Source: a bacterium (lineage in GTDB: Bacteria > Patescibacteriota > Dojkabacteria > JAKAPS01). From it: a stretch of 52,767 bases of DNA. The position numbers and the translations under genes were made by a program. This document shows positions 41,480 to 51,353 of this stretch, in pieces; position 1 is the stretch's first letter, and the number at the start of each line of letters is the position of its first letter. The notes beneath the pieces were generated by a model. The model was not told the origin of the DNA and made no database searches. It was given only the letters and a program-made list of their open reading frames with translations. The stretch lies in NCBI GenBank assembly GCA_021806925.1, contig JAKAPS010000002.1, positions 65,751 through 118,517 on the forward strand, in the 5' to 3' direction.

Positions 41480-43126
41480 TCACTTTTCATCATTATCTTC
41501 ATGACCTTTTATGTTTGGAATAAAAAGAGACAAAATAAAGCCAAGAAGTAAGAATATTGATGCAAATCTAATCGAATTGCTTATTGATGTTGTAATTCCA
41601 TCATCAACCGCATTCTTTATGTTATTTCCTATTGTTTCTTCTTCCTGAATATATTTTTGATATAAATACTTATTCTCCCTAATTTGTAATGGAACTGAAG
41701 GCATAGAAACAGTTGAGGTTGAGAAGTTGTTTGAATTTATTTCAGATATTATTTGTGTTTTTACGCTACTAGGTACATTACTGATCTTATTCAGGTTATT
41801 TTGAACATTAGTAGACAGTCCTGCAGAAAGAATAGCACCTATTAATGCGACTCCCATGCTTGAACCTACTTGCCTTATTGTATTTAATACACCAGATGCA
41901 CTACCAGACTTATTATGAGGAATTTCTGAAAGTATAACCTGCGTGTTTTGACTTATTGCAAGCCCAATTCCTAGCCCTAAAATTAGTAGAGCAGGAAGTA
42001 ATGTATATAACTTCATGTTAGGTGATATATTTGAAACTAGAAATATACCAAGCCCTTCAAGAAATATTCCACTACTTACAATGATTTTTGTTCCAATCTT
42101 ATTAACTCCAAATGCAGCTATTGGTGCAGCAACAAGTGCCCCAAATGCAAGCGGCAAGGTCAACAACCCACTTTGAAGTGCATTTAGCCCTCTTACAATC
42201 TGTAAATATATTGGTAATGTAAATAAGGCACTAAATTCACCAAGTGAAATTATGGAGATTGCAATCAATCCATACCTATATGTTCTAAATCTAAAAAATG
42301 ATAAGTCAATTGCCGGTTCAAGATTCTTTTTTGATTTTATGTACTGAATATATATAAACAAAATCAGGAATATACCAGATAAAATCAATGAATACAGAAT
42401 TATGCTTGTGTGTCCAGTATAATTATACCCTAGGATTGAAAAATTTGTCTTAGATGTAATCCAACCATATGTCTGTCCTTCAATTAGCGAAAAAACTAGA
42501 AGCAACAAACCTATACTGGAAGTAATTAATCCAGGTATATCTAATTTTTCTTTTAATTTCTCCTGCTTATCTGGAATAAATATAAATGCTAGAATAATAC
42601 CCAATATTGATAGGGGTATATTTAACCTAAAGATCCATCTCCAAGAATAATATGTTGTAAAGAAGCCTCCAAGAATTGGGCCAAGAGCAACAGCAATTCC
42701 GCTAGTTGCACCAAATGAACCAAACGCAATAGATCTGTCTTTTCCCTTAAAAGTTGATGATATTATTGAAAGAACATTTGGAGATATTATTGCACCTGCA
42801 ACACCTTGAAATAGTCTTGCAATAATCAACACTGAAATATTTGACGCCTCACTAGAAAGGAATGAAGTAAAACCAAATAGGAATACACCTAATATAAACA
42901 TATTCCTTCTACCATATAGGTCACCTATTCTTCCTGAAACAATTAAAAATGCTGCAAATGTTATTGAATAGCCGGATATAATCCACTCAACATCAGGCAG
43001 AGATGCATTTAAATCCTTAATTATAGTAGGAATAGATACATTTACTGCAGTAGCATCTATGAGTGTCATAAATAACCCAATAATGAGTATCAGCAATATA
43101 ATCCATTTAGAAGTATTCTCTTTCAT
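41480..43126 (-). CDS. MFS transporter, DHA2/EmrB-QacA family (likely start MKENTSKW)
   Basis: LIDATAVNVSIPTIIKDLNASLPDVEWIISGYSITFAAFLIVSGRIGDLYGRR; multiple TM helices. Confidence 0.95.
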   Translation of the reverse strand: MKENTSKWIILLILIIGLFMTLIDATAVNVSIPTIIKDLNASLPDVEWIISGYSITFAAFLIVSGRIGDLYGRRNMFILGVFLFGFTSFLSSEASNISVLIIARLFQGVAGAIISPNVLSIISSTFKGKDRSIAFGSFGATSGIAVALGPILGGFFTTYYSWRWIFRLNIPLSILGIILAFIFIPDKQEKLKEKLDIPGLITSSIGLLLLVFSLIEGQTYGWITSKTNFSILGYNYTGHTSIILYSLILSGIFLILFIYIQYIKSKKNLEPAIDLSFFRFRTYRYGLIAISIISLGEFSALFTLPIYLQIVRGLNALQSGLLTLPLAFGALVAAPIAAFGVNKIGTKIIVSSGIFLEGLGIFLVSNISPNMKLYTLLPALLILGLGIGLAISQNTQVILSEIPHNKSGSASGVLNTIRQVGSSMGVALIGAILSAGLSTNVQNNLNKISNVPSSVKTQIISEINSNNFSTSTVSMPSVPLQIRENKYLYQKYIQEEETIGNNIKNAVDDGITTSISNSIRFASIFLLLGFILSLFIPNIKGHEDNDEK

Positions 43127-43329
43127 ATAAAATAAAACCCAATGTGATTTTAGCATTAGTAAGTATGATTTGACAAATATACCAAAAGTAATTACTTAAA
43201 ACATAGTAGATATTATCTTAAGATATGGAGTAAAAAGAAAGCAATTCCCCTTACCTCAATGTTAACGATATTGTCACTGAGATTATGTCTATTAAAGAGA
43301 ATTCAACTATTCATGCAGTTTATATAAAT

Positions 43330-43359
43330 TTGACAAAACTCTTATCTACGTATTAGTCT
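43330..43359 (+). promoter_or_regulatory. Promoter TTGACA-N18-TAGTCT upstream of ppsA, -10 about 10 nt before ATG
   Basis: TTGACAAAACTCTTATCTACGTATTAGTCTATAGGTAACTATGG. Confidence 0.55.
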
Positions 43360-43369
43360 ATAGGTAACT

Positions 43370-45649
43370 ATGGAAAAATTAATCGTATGGTTTTTTGAAG
43401 TTGGTAAAAATGATGTAAACCTAGTTGGAGGTAAAGGAGCTAATCTTGGAGAAATGACAGGATTAGGTATACCAGTTCCACCTGGATTTATAGTTACTGC
43501 ACCAGCATATTTTCAATTTATAGATGAAACCTCATTAAGAGGAAGAATTTATGAATTGTTATCAGGACTTGATGTAAATGATAATAAAGCACTTGATGCT
43601 GCATCAAACGAGGTTATGAGTCTTATACAAAGAACTCCAATGCCTGAATATATTGCCACTAAAATTAAGGAAGCATATAGAGAACTATCTAATGGAAGTG
43701 ACCTATTAGTTGCAACAAGATCATCAGCTACAGCAGAAGATTTACCTGATGCTTCGTTTGCTGGTCAACAAGCTACATTCTTAAATGTGCTAGGTGAAGA
43801 TAGTGTTGTTGAAAACGTGAAGAATTGCTGGGCATCACTTTTTGAGGCTCGAGCTATATTCTACAGAGTACAGCAGAATTATGACCATTTTAAAGTTGGA
43901 ATTGCTGTTCCAGTACAAAAGATGATTGAAAGTGAGGTATCGGGTATTATGTTTAGTATTGATCCGGTTACAAATGATAAATCAAAAGTAATAATTGAAT
44001 CAGTTTATGGGTTGGGTGAATATATTGTATTAGGTGCAGTTACTCCAGACCACTATGAAGTTAACAAAGAAAACGTAAGTATAATCAAAAAGCAAATTGT
44101 AAACCAGGTTCATAAACTTGTTAGAAGCTCAACTGGAGAAAGTGCAAATAACGTTGATGTTCCAGTAGATACAAACATTGGAAGTCAACAAAAACTTGCT
44201 GATGCTCACATATTAGAATTAGCAAAAATTTCAATGAAACTGGAAGCTCATTATGGTATTCCACAGGATAGTGAATGGGCAATGGAAAATGATACAGTAT
44301 TTCTTGTACAGACAAGGCCAATTACTACACAAATTTCAACCAGTAAAGTGAATAATATACAGATAACAGATGAAGATAAGGAGATATTAAAAACCGAAGC
44401 AATACTTTCAGGTGCTCCTGCATCACCAGGTATTTCATGTGGTAAGGTTGTTATATTACACTCCCCTAGTGAAATAGACAGAATTCATGAAGGAGATGTA
44501 CTTGTTACAGAGATGACAACACCTGATTATGTTCCAGCAATGAAGAAAGCAAGTGCTATTGTTACAGATTTTGGTGGAAGAACATGTCATGCTGCTATTG
44601 TATCAAGAGAACTTGGAATACCATGTGTAGTTGGAACTGACAATGCTACAACTGTATTAAAGAACGATCAAATAATTACAATTGATGGTTTTAAAGGTAA
44701 GGTATACAACGGTGGAAAACCTCATAAATTAGTAAAGAACGATGAATTTGATAAATATGCAGGACTTCAAACAAAAACTAAAGTATATGTTAACCTTGCA
44801 GAACCAGAAAGGGCTGAGGAATTAGCTGGTATGCAAGTTGATGGTGTTGGATTGCTTAGAGCAGAATTTATGATTGCTGAAATTGGAGAGCATCCGAAAA
44901 AATTAATTGCGGAAGGAAGACAAAATGTATTTATTGATAAATTACATGATGGACTTCTTAAATTTGCAAAAAGCTTTAATCCAAGACATGTGCTATATAG
45001 AGCAACTGACTTCAAAACAAATGAATACAGAAATCTATTAGGGGGTGATAAATATGAACCTACTGAATCAAACCCAATGCTTGGATATAGGGGGTGTTAT
45101 AGGTATATAAAAGATCCAGAAGTATTTAATCTTGAACTTGAAGCTATAAAAAAGATATATGTTGAAGATGGTTTAAAGAATCTTCACCTTGAAATACCTT
45201 TCGTAAGAACAGTCGATGAACTTATGAAAGTCAAAGAATTAGTTGATAAATCAGGGCTAACTAGTCTTGAAGGATTCGAATTATGGATGATGACTGAGAT
45301 TCCAGCAAACTTTATACTTCTTCCTGAATTTATAACAAAGGGAGGTATAAAGGGAGTATCAATTGGATCAAATGACTTAACAATGCTTGTACTTGGAACT
45401 GATAGAGATAATTTGGAGGTTGCAAGTGAATTTGATGAGAGAAATCCAGCTGTACTTTATGCATTGGAAAAGATTATAAAAACAGCAAATGAATATGGAG
45501 TTAAGGCATCAATTTGCGGTCAAGCACCTTCTGTATATCCAGAAATAACAGAAAAGCTTGTAGAATGGGGAATTGACAGTGTATCAGTATCCCCTGATAT
45601 GATTTACAAGACAAGGAAGATTGTATATGATATTGAACACAAAGGTTAA
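43370..45649 (+). CDS. ppsA: Phosphoenolpyruvate synthase
   Basis: VGGKGANLGEMTGLGIPVPPGFIVTA; VATRSSATAEDLPDASFAGQQ; GGRTCHAAIVSRELGIPCVVGT. Confidence 0.95.
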   Translation: MEKLIVWFFEVGKNDVNLVGGKGANLGEMTGLGIPVPPGFIVTAPAYFQFIDETSLRGRIYELLSGLDVNDNKALDAASNEVMSLIQRTPMPEYIATKIKEAYRELSNGSDLLVATRSSATAEDLPDASFAGQQATFLNVLGEDSVVENVKNCWASLFEARAIFYRVQQNYDHFKVGIAVPVQKMIESEVSGIMFSIDPVTNDKSKVIIESVYGLGEYIVLGAVTPDHYEVNKENVSIIKKQIVNQVHKLVRSSTGESANNVDVPVDTNIGSQQKLADAHILELAKISMKLEAHYGIPQDSEWAMENDTVFLVQTRPITTQISTSKVNNIQITDEDKEILKTEAILSGAPASPGISCGKVVILHSPSEIDRIHEGDVLVTEMTTPDYVPAMKKASAIVTDFGGRTCHAAIVSRELGIPCVVGTDNATTVLKNDQIITIDGFKGKVYNGGKPHKLVKNDEFDKYAGLQTKTKVYVNLAEPERAEELAGMQVDGVGLLRAEFMIAEIGEHPKKLIAEGRQNVFIDKLHDGLLKFAKSFNPRHVLYRATDFKTNEYRNLLGGDKYEPTESNPMLGYRGCYRYIKDPEVFNLELEAIKKIYVEDGLKNLHLEIPFVRTVDELMKVKELVDKSGLTSLEGFELWMMTEIPANFILLPEFITKGGIKGVSIGSNDLTMLVLGTDRDNLEVASEFDERNPAVLYALEKIIKTANEYGVKASICGQAPSVYPEITEKLVEWGIDSVSVSPDMIYKTRKIVYDIEHKG

Positions 45650-45679
45650 GTAAAGTTTGGTTAAGTGTGTATTTTATTA

Positions 45680-45716
45680 AACACCCTTCAAAACTTTGGA
45701 GGGTGTTTTTTTGTTT
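45680..45716 (+). terminator. Rho-independent terminator of ppsA
   Basis: AACACCCT...AGGGTGTT stem followed by TTTTTTTG. Confidence 0.9.
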
Positions 45717-45845
45717 GTTTAAAAACACATCATTTATTTTCAATTGTATTATTTCTTAAGGAGTATCATGAGTGTTATACTAGATTTTATTACTATAATA
45801 AAAATAACTAAAAGTTATATTAATGAGTTAATTTTATTGATGTAT

Positions 45846-47492
45846 TTACAAGATATACATTATATTGTTCATAACATAGACCCTAGCTAATACAACATTG
45901 TTTAACTTATAACTAAATATCAATTTTGCTCCCGATAAATTAGGAGTCGGTAATACAGTTACATTTTTACCAATTCTATTTGGAAATAATCCAAGCCAAC
46001 CCATTGATTCAATGCTCTTTGGTGAAATTTTAGAATAGAATAAGTAATACATATACCCTTGATTAATTATATTCTCTCTACTATCAATATTGATCTTTGT
46101 ATATCCTAGTTTATTTGTATTGGCAAAAATTATTGCTTTTTCAAGCCCTGGATTAAATCCCATATCAGAAATATATGGGTACTTATTCCAGTATATATTA
46201 TTAAATTTATACAAACCATATGCTCCTAATACAATAAACATAGAAAATACAATTGTAAGAATCATTTTAATATATGATTTTTTTAATCTATTTGAATTAT
46301 ATATAATTAAATAAAGCTCATATACACCAATTAGTGTAAAGATTATAACAAGTGGTAACTCTTGAATATCTCTTAAAGTATGATTAAAATTAATTGTCAA
46401 GCTTGCTGCTATTGGAGATAGCAAAAATGAGATAGAAAGTATTGCATAAACCTTATGTAAGAATCTATTTGATTTTATTCTATTAGTAAGATATTTATAT
46501 AAATAGAATAAAGAAAAACATACTCCCACATAAAAGAAAACAGATAAAAATAAATAATCCGCTGGCATACCTGGAACATGCTGCTGAATGTCTTTATCAC
46601 CAGTCCAAAATAGGAAATTAGGTCCAATATATCCAAGATACCTAATTAAAAATTGTTGAATAAGAGATATAAATGACTTCGATATACTAAATATCGAAAT
46701 ATTATTGAATCTACTGTTATATTTTTGAGGATTCAATATTGTCAAAATAAATTGAGGTGATACGAGTAATGAATACAAACCAATAGAAATTAATAGTTTA
46801 TATATTTTATCTCTAAAAAATAACACAGATAAACAAAACACTAGCAATGGTACAAATAACTTTTGTGTTGGATATGTATATGTTAGTAGAGATGCTGATA
46901 ATATAAATAAATAAAAGTTTTTATCTTTATACCAAACAATAAATTTTTTTAATTTTTCGTTACTTCGCTCATTATATATATCAACCTTAATCAAATTTAT
47001 AAAAAAGTAAAGTGTAAGTAAAAAGAAGAATGGAACAACATCAGGTGGAATTGCGAATCTTGAAAGAGATATATTCCATGGCATTATTGCTAATAGGAAT
47101 GCACCAATTAATGCAAAATCCTCCCTATCAAAAATTAACTTTATTAAAATATATATTACGTAGACACTCGCAATATTTAGAAGTGCCACTGGAAGCCTTG
47201 TTGAAAATATACTTAAACCTAATATTCTTACAAATGGAACTGTAATGTATGTCAGTAGTGGTGACACCCAATCACCATAGCTTTCAAAGAATATTGGTAA
47301 AAACTCTCCATGGTGGTCGTGAAGAGTATAGCTTATCATATAAGCATCATATCCATTTAATGCCTCATCCTGATTTGCAGCTAACGGATTACTCGATAAA
47401 TGATACAGTCTTAACCAGCTTGCCAATAATATTATAGCAATTATAAGAAAAGTATATTTATATTTATTTATAAGATTAATAAGTTTATACAC
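45846..47492 (-). CDS. GT39/ArnT-like polytopic glycosyltransferase
   Basis: N-term ASWLRLYHLSSNPLAANQDEALNGYDAYMIS; many TM helices; SD AAGGAG 6 nt before ATG. Confidence 0.82.
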   Translation of the reverse strand: MYKLINLINKYKYTFLIIAIILLASWLRLYHLSSNPLAANQDEALNGYDAYMISYTLHDHHGEFLPIFFESYGDWVSPLLTYITVPFVRILGLSIFSTRLPVALLNIASVYVIYILIKLIFDREDFALIGAFLLAIMPWNISLSRFAIPPDVVPFFFLLTLYFFINLIKVDIYNERSNEKLKKFIVWYKDKNFYLFILSASLLTYTYPTQKLFVPLLVFCLSVLFFRDKIYKLLISIGLYSLLVSPQFILTILNPQKYNSRFNNISIFSISKSFISLIQQFLIRYLGYIGPNFLFWTGDKDIQQHVPGMPADYLFLSVFFYVGVCFSLFYLYKYLTNRIKSNRFLHKVYAILSISFLLSPIAASLTINFNHTLRDIQELPLVIIFTLIGVYELYLIIYNSNRLKKSYIKMILTIVFSMFIVLGAYGLYKFNNIYWNKYPYISDMGFNPGLEKAIIFANTNKLGYTKINIDSRENIINQGYMYYLFYSKISPKSIESMGWLGLFPNRIGKNVTVLPTPNLSGAKLIFSYKLNNVVLARVYVMNNIMYIL

Positions 47493-47504
47493 AATACTCC
47501 TTGA

Positions 47505-48902
47505 TTACTCTAATAATTTTCTTTTTATATTTTTAAATTCTGAACTTTGTCTACATAATTTAACGGTATCTAACTTGTTATACAGTAAATCCTCAACAAT
47601 AACTTCAAGAAAAATTGTGTTTTGAGATCCTTTAACTAAACAAATTGAGTTTTTCTGAATATCAGAAAACTTCGTTTGTATTAGATAATTATGCATATCT
47701 TTTGTTGAACTAAAAAATCTCACATTTGTAAGATTCTTTTTATCTGTCAAATATGGAAATACATATTTTTGCATTGCTTCACCAGTAAGAAAAATGCTGC
47801 TATAGTTATGATTAGAAATATATCTTGCAATTTTTCTATGTTCAGATTCTTCCATTATTCCTAACTCTCTCATATCTCCTAATATAAGTATTTTGGGTCT
47901 ATCAAATGAATCGATCAATTTCAACATTGATATTAACGGTTCGTAAGATGAGTTATATGTACTATCAATAATAACAGAGGAATTAATACCACGAAATATA
48001 GATGAACGACCACTAGGAAATTCAGCTTTTTTTAATGCAATAATAAATTTCTTATTCTTTATCCCCCTATCAATCGCAAATTTGTATAGAAGTGCAATTG
48101 ATGTAAAAAATTCAATTTGCAAAATCTGCTTTGGTAATGTAACAACCACTTCTTTTCCCTTAAAAGAAAATGTGTAGTCCGTACCTCTTGATGTTATTTT
48201 GTGATCTAGAAACTTTATATCATTTAATTTATCTGAGAATCTAAATGTATATACATTATTTAATTCATTCTTGATTTTATAATTTGAATTTATATATCCA
48301 TGTTTTAGATTTTCATTATTCCTTATTGGAGTTAAAAATTCATTTATAATTTTCATATTCATAAGATTAGAGATAGAATGATTTCTTTTATTCTTTCCAT
48401 CATCTATAGAACTATTATTTGCAACCCCATTTCTATTTTTATCCTCAAAATTCAGAGTATGAGTTAATCCAAAACCAGATATAAATACTACATCAGGCTT
48501 TAATAAATTATTCGTTATATTTAATTCTCCATTCCTATCGCTATCTGCTTCAACTATAAGAATATCGGTGTTTATCCCCTTACCAAATATTGATTTAATC
48601 GGTGCTAATAACAAAGACTTAATCCAGAATAAAATGCCTTTTTTGTCACTATTTAAACCTAGTAATGCTAAAGGGATTCCTAGTGATGAATTAGCATGTT
48701 CTAGTATCTTAAAACTTCTTGATGATTCGGAACACTTGAGAATTGAATCAAGCATTGCAACCAAGGTACTCTTCCCCCATGATCCAGTTACAAGAATTAC
48801 TTCTGTTTTTTTCCTATTTATTTTATATTTTGCAAAAAACGCAAAATACTTTGAAAAAATAAAATAATATCTCTTTTTGATGTATTCGATATATCCACCC
48901 AT
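47505..48902 (-). CDS. Mur ligase family protein (MurF-like, lacking the usual N-terminal domain)
   Basis: P-loop VTGSWGKSTLVAML; VIIDSTYNSSYEPLISML; ILGDMRELGIMEESEHRKIA; LVKGSQNT. Confidence 0.8.
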   Translation of the reverse strand: MGGYIEYIKKRYYFIFSKYFAFFAKYKINRKKTEVILVTGSWGKSTLVAMLDSILKCSESSRSFKILEHANSSLGIPLALLGLNSDKKGILFWIKSLLLAPIKSIFGKGINTDILIVEADSDRNGELNITNNLLKPDVVFISGFGLTHTLNFEDKNRNGVANNSSIDDGKNKRNHSISNLMNMKIINEFLTPIRNNENLKHGYINSNYKIKNELNNVYTFRFSDKLNDIKFLDHKITSRGTDYTFSFKGKEVVVTLPKQILQIEFFTSIALLYKFAIDRGIKNKKFIIALKKAEFPSGRSSIFRGINSSVIIDSTYNSSYEPLISMLKLIDSFDRPKILILGDMRELGIMEESEHRKIARYISNHNYSSIFLTGEAMQKYVFPYLTDKKNLTNVRFFSSTKDMHNYLIQTKFSDIQKNSICLVKGSQNTIFLEVIVEDLLYNKLDTVKLCRQSSEFKNIKRKLLE

Positions 48903-49001
48903 TGTGCCTTAACAATTATACACTAAATTACTGTATACTTATATAAATGCTTTAGTTTCATAAAACAAAAAAGAACTACATGTACAAATTAATATTATAA
49001 A

Positions 49002-50417
49002 ATGAACATTATAAAAAAAAGAAAATATAAATTTGGATTTTCCAATCCAGAGAATCCAAATGCAAAAAAATACAAGGGTCTTAATTCCGAAGTAGTGAAT
49101 TACATTAGTGATACCAAAAATGAACCAGACTGGATGAGAGAATTTAGACTAAACTCTCTTAAGATTTTTAATTCACTTCCAATGCCAAACTGGGGGGCCG
49201 ATTTATCAAAAATAGATTTCAAGGATATCTATTACTATATTATGCCTAATAAAAACAATAACACAGGAACAAAGGCTAATCCAGCTACATGGGACGATGT
49301 TGATGAAAATATAAAAAATACATTTGAGAAATTAGGCATACCTGAAGCAGAAAGAAAATATCTTGCTGGAGTTGAGGCTCAATACGATTCAGAAAGTATA
49401 TATACTTCTATCAAATCAAAATGGGCTGAACAAGGTGTTATATTCCTTCCAACAGATATAGCGTTGAAAGAATATCCGGAGATTTTCAAAAAATATTTTT
49501 CTACAATTATCCCACCAAGAGACAATAAATTTGCAGCATTAAATAGTGCAGTTTGGAGCGGTGGCAGCTTTATATATGTACCTAAAAATGTACATGTAGA
49601 TATTCCATTGCAGGCATATTTTAGAATAAATGCAAAGTCAATGGGACAATTTGAAAGGACATTAATTATTGCTGATGAAGGATCAAGCGTAGGATATGTT
49701 GAAGGTTGTACAGCACCTATTTATGATAATTATTCGCTTCATAGTGCAGTTGTTGAAATATTAGTCGAAAAAAATGCAAGGGTTCGTTACACTACAATAC
49801 AAAACTGGTCGAGGAATGTGTACAATCTAGTAACAAAAAGAGCAATTGCAATGGAAAATGCAAGAATGGAATGGATTGATGGAAATCTTGGCAGCTACAA
49901 AACAATGAAATACCCGAGTGTTTACTTAATGGGAAATGGTGCATCAGGCGAAGTATTATCAATAGCATTTGCAGGAAATGGTCAACATATCGATTCAGGT
50001 GCAAAAATGATACATATGGCTCCATGTACAACTTCAGTAATCACATCAAAATCAATATCTCAGGGAAATGGAAGATCAAGTTATCGAGGGTATGTTAAGG
50101 TTACACCAGATGCTGTCAATTCAAAGGTAAATGTAAAATGTGATGCCCTTCTACTATCTAAAGTATCACGAACAGATACTTATCCATTAATGAATATTGA
50201 GGAAAATCAGAACATTCACGTCCAACATGAAGCTAGTATTGCAAAAATTGATAAAGACCAGCTGCTATACCTTCAATCTCGTGGACTATCAGAAGATGAA
50301 TCTCTTAGTCTTATTGTTAATGGGTTCATTGAACCTATAGTTAAAGAATTACCTCTTGAGTATGCAATAGAATTAAATAAACTAATAAATTTACAACTAG
50401 AAGGATCGGTTGGATAG
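49002..50417 (+). CDS. sufB: Fe-S cluster assembly scaffold SufB
   Basis: AVWSGGSFIYVPKNVHVDIPLQAYFRIN; SVGYVEGCTAP; QNWSRNVYNLVTKRA; GNGQHIDSGAKMIH. Confidence 0.96.
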   Translation: MNIIKKRKYKFGFSNPENPNAKKYKGLNSEVVNYISDTKNEPDWMREFRLNSLKIFNSLPMPNWGADLSKIDFKDIYYYIMPNKNNNTGTKANPATWDDVDENIKNTFEKLGIPEAERKYLAGVEAQYDSESIYTSIKSKWAEQGVIFLPTDIALKEYPEIFKKYFSTIIPPRDNKFAALNSAVWSGGSFIYVPKNVHVDIPLQAYFRINAKSMGQFERTLIIADEGSSVGYVEGCTAPIYDNYSLHSAVVEILVEKNARVRYTTIQNWSRNVYNLVTKRAIAMENARMEWIDGNLGSYKTMKYPSVYLMGNGASGEVLSIAFAGNGQHIDSGAKMIHMAPCTTSVITSKSISQGNGRSSYRGYVKVTPDAVNSKVNVKCDALLLSKVSRTDTYPLMNIEENQNIHVQHEASIAKIDKDQLLYLQSRGLSEDESLSLIVNGFIEPIVKELPLEYAIELNKLINLQLEGSVG

Positions 50418-50437
50418 TTATGTAAAATACTTAAATT

Positions 50438-50770
50438 ATGAATATAAAATTATGCTCAATTGATGACCTTAAAAAAAGCAATTCAATTAAAGAACTATCT
50501 GTTAGTGCAGGTGAAGAAACATTAGAACTCCTAATGATTTATTCTAATGGGAATATAATCATTATGGAAAATAGCTGTCCTCACGAAAAGATACCTTTAT
50601 ATGAAAACTCCGTTATAGCTGAAGAAGATAATTCAATCGAATGCGTCAATCATGGTGCAAAGTTTAATTTAACTTCAGGAGCTCCATTAAATTTTGTTAC
50701 AAATAGAAAGCTGAAATTATACAAAAACTATATTGATGAATATGGAAACATTTATCTAACAATTTTGTAA
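50438..50770 (+). CDS. Rieske [2Fe-2S] ferredoxin-like protein
   Basis: SCPHEKIPL (C-x-H) and ECVNHGAKF (C-x2-H). Confidence 0.85.
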   Translation: MNIKLCSIDDLKKSNSIKELSVSAGEETLELLMIYSNGNIIIMENSCPHEKIPLYENSVIAEEDNSIECVNHGAKFNLTSGAPLNFVTNRKLKLYKNYIDEYGNIYLTIL

Positions 50771-51286
50771 TTGGGACGGATATATTTTTATATCCTCAAC
50801 TCCTTCTTTAAAATTTATATATCTGCTTAGCATAAAAAGGTAATCTGAAAGTCTGTTCATATATTCAAGTATATTCTTGTATTTATCAAGATCACCAAGT
50901 GCAACTATTCTTCTTTCACATCTTCTACAAATTGCCCTTGCAATATTAGCATATATTGATGATATCGAACCTGCTGGCAGTATAAAATTCTTAAGCGGAG
51001 GCAACATTTTATCCATATAATCAATTTTTTTTTCTAGTTTTTCTGTATTAGTTTCATTGAATTGGCCTACACTTTTACTTTCAGCAAGAATACTTCCTAT
51101 AACGAATAGATTTTCTTGCAAATTAACTAAAAATGAACTCTTTAGTTTGTAGTTTAATAGTCCAATAAATGAATTCAATTCATCTACAGAACCAATAGCC
51201 TCAATTAAATTAGAATTCTTAGATATTCTATTTATTCCATCTATTGACGTATCTCCCCTATCCCCTTTCTTTGTATATATTTTCAT
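50756..51286 (-). CDS. PduO-type cob(I)alamin adenosyltransferase
   Basis: MKIYTKKGDRGDTSI; GSVDELNSFIGLL; ICRRCERRIVAL; LNRLSDYLF-like MNRLSDYLFMLSRYIN. Confidence 0.95.
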   Translation of the reverse strand: MKIYTKKGDRGDTSIDGINRISKNSNLIEAIGSVDELNSFIGLLNYKLKSSFLVNLQENLFVIGSILAESKSVGQFNETNTEKLEKKIDYMDKMLPPLKNFILPAGSISSIYANIARAICRRCERRIVALGDLDKYKNILEYMNRLSDYLFMLSRYINFKEGVEDIKIYPSQLQNC

Positions 51287-51353
51287 CTAATATATATTAC
51301 CACTTTTTACACGCACTAAATATCGAAGATGGATATAAGAAGATTAATATGAT

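Noticed and set aside
43157-43369. Possible small RNA or riboswitch upstream of ppsA
   Set aside because: No convincing conserved stem-loop was visible; the promoter lies too close to ATG to leave room for a 5' UTR riboswitch.
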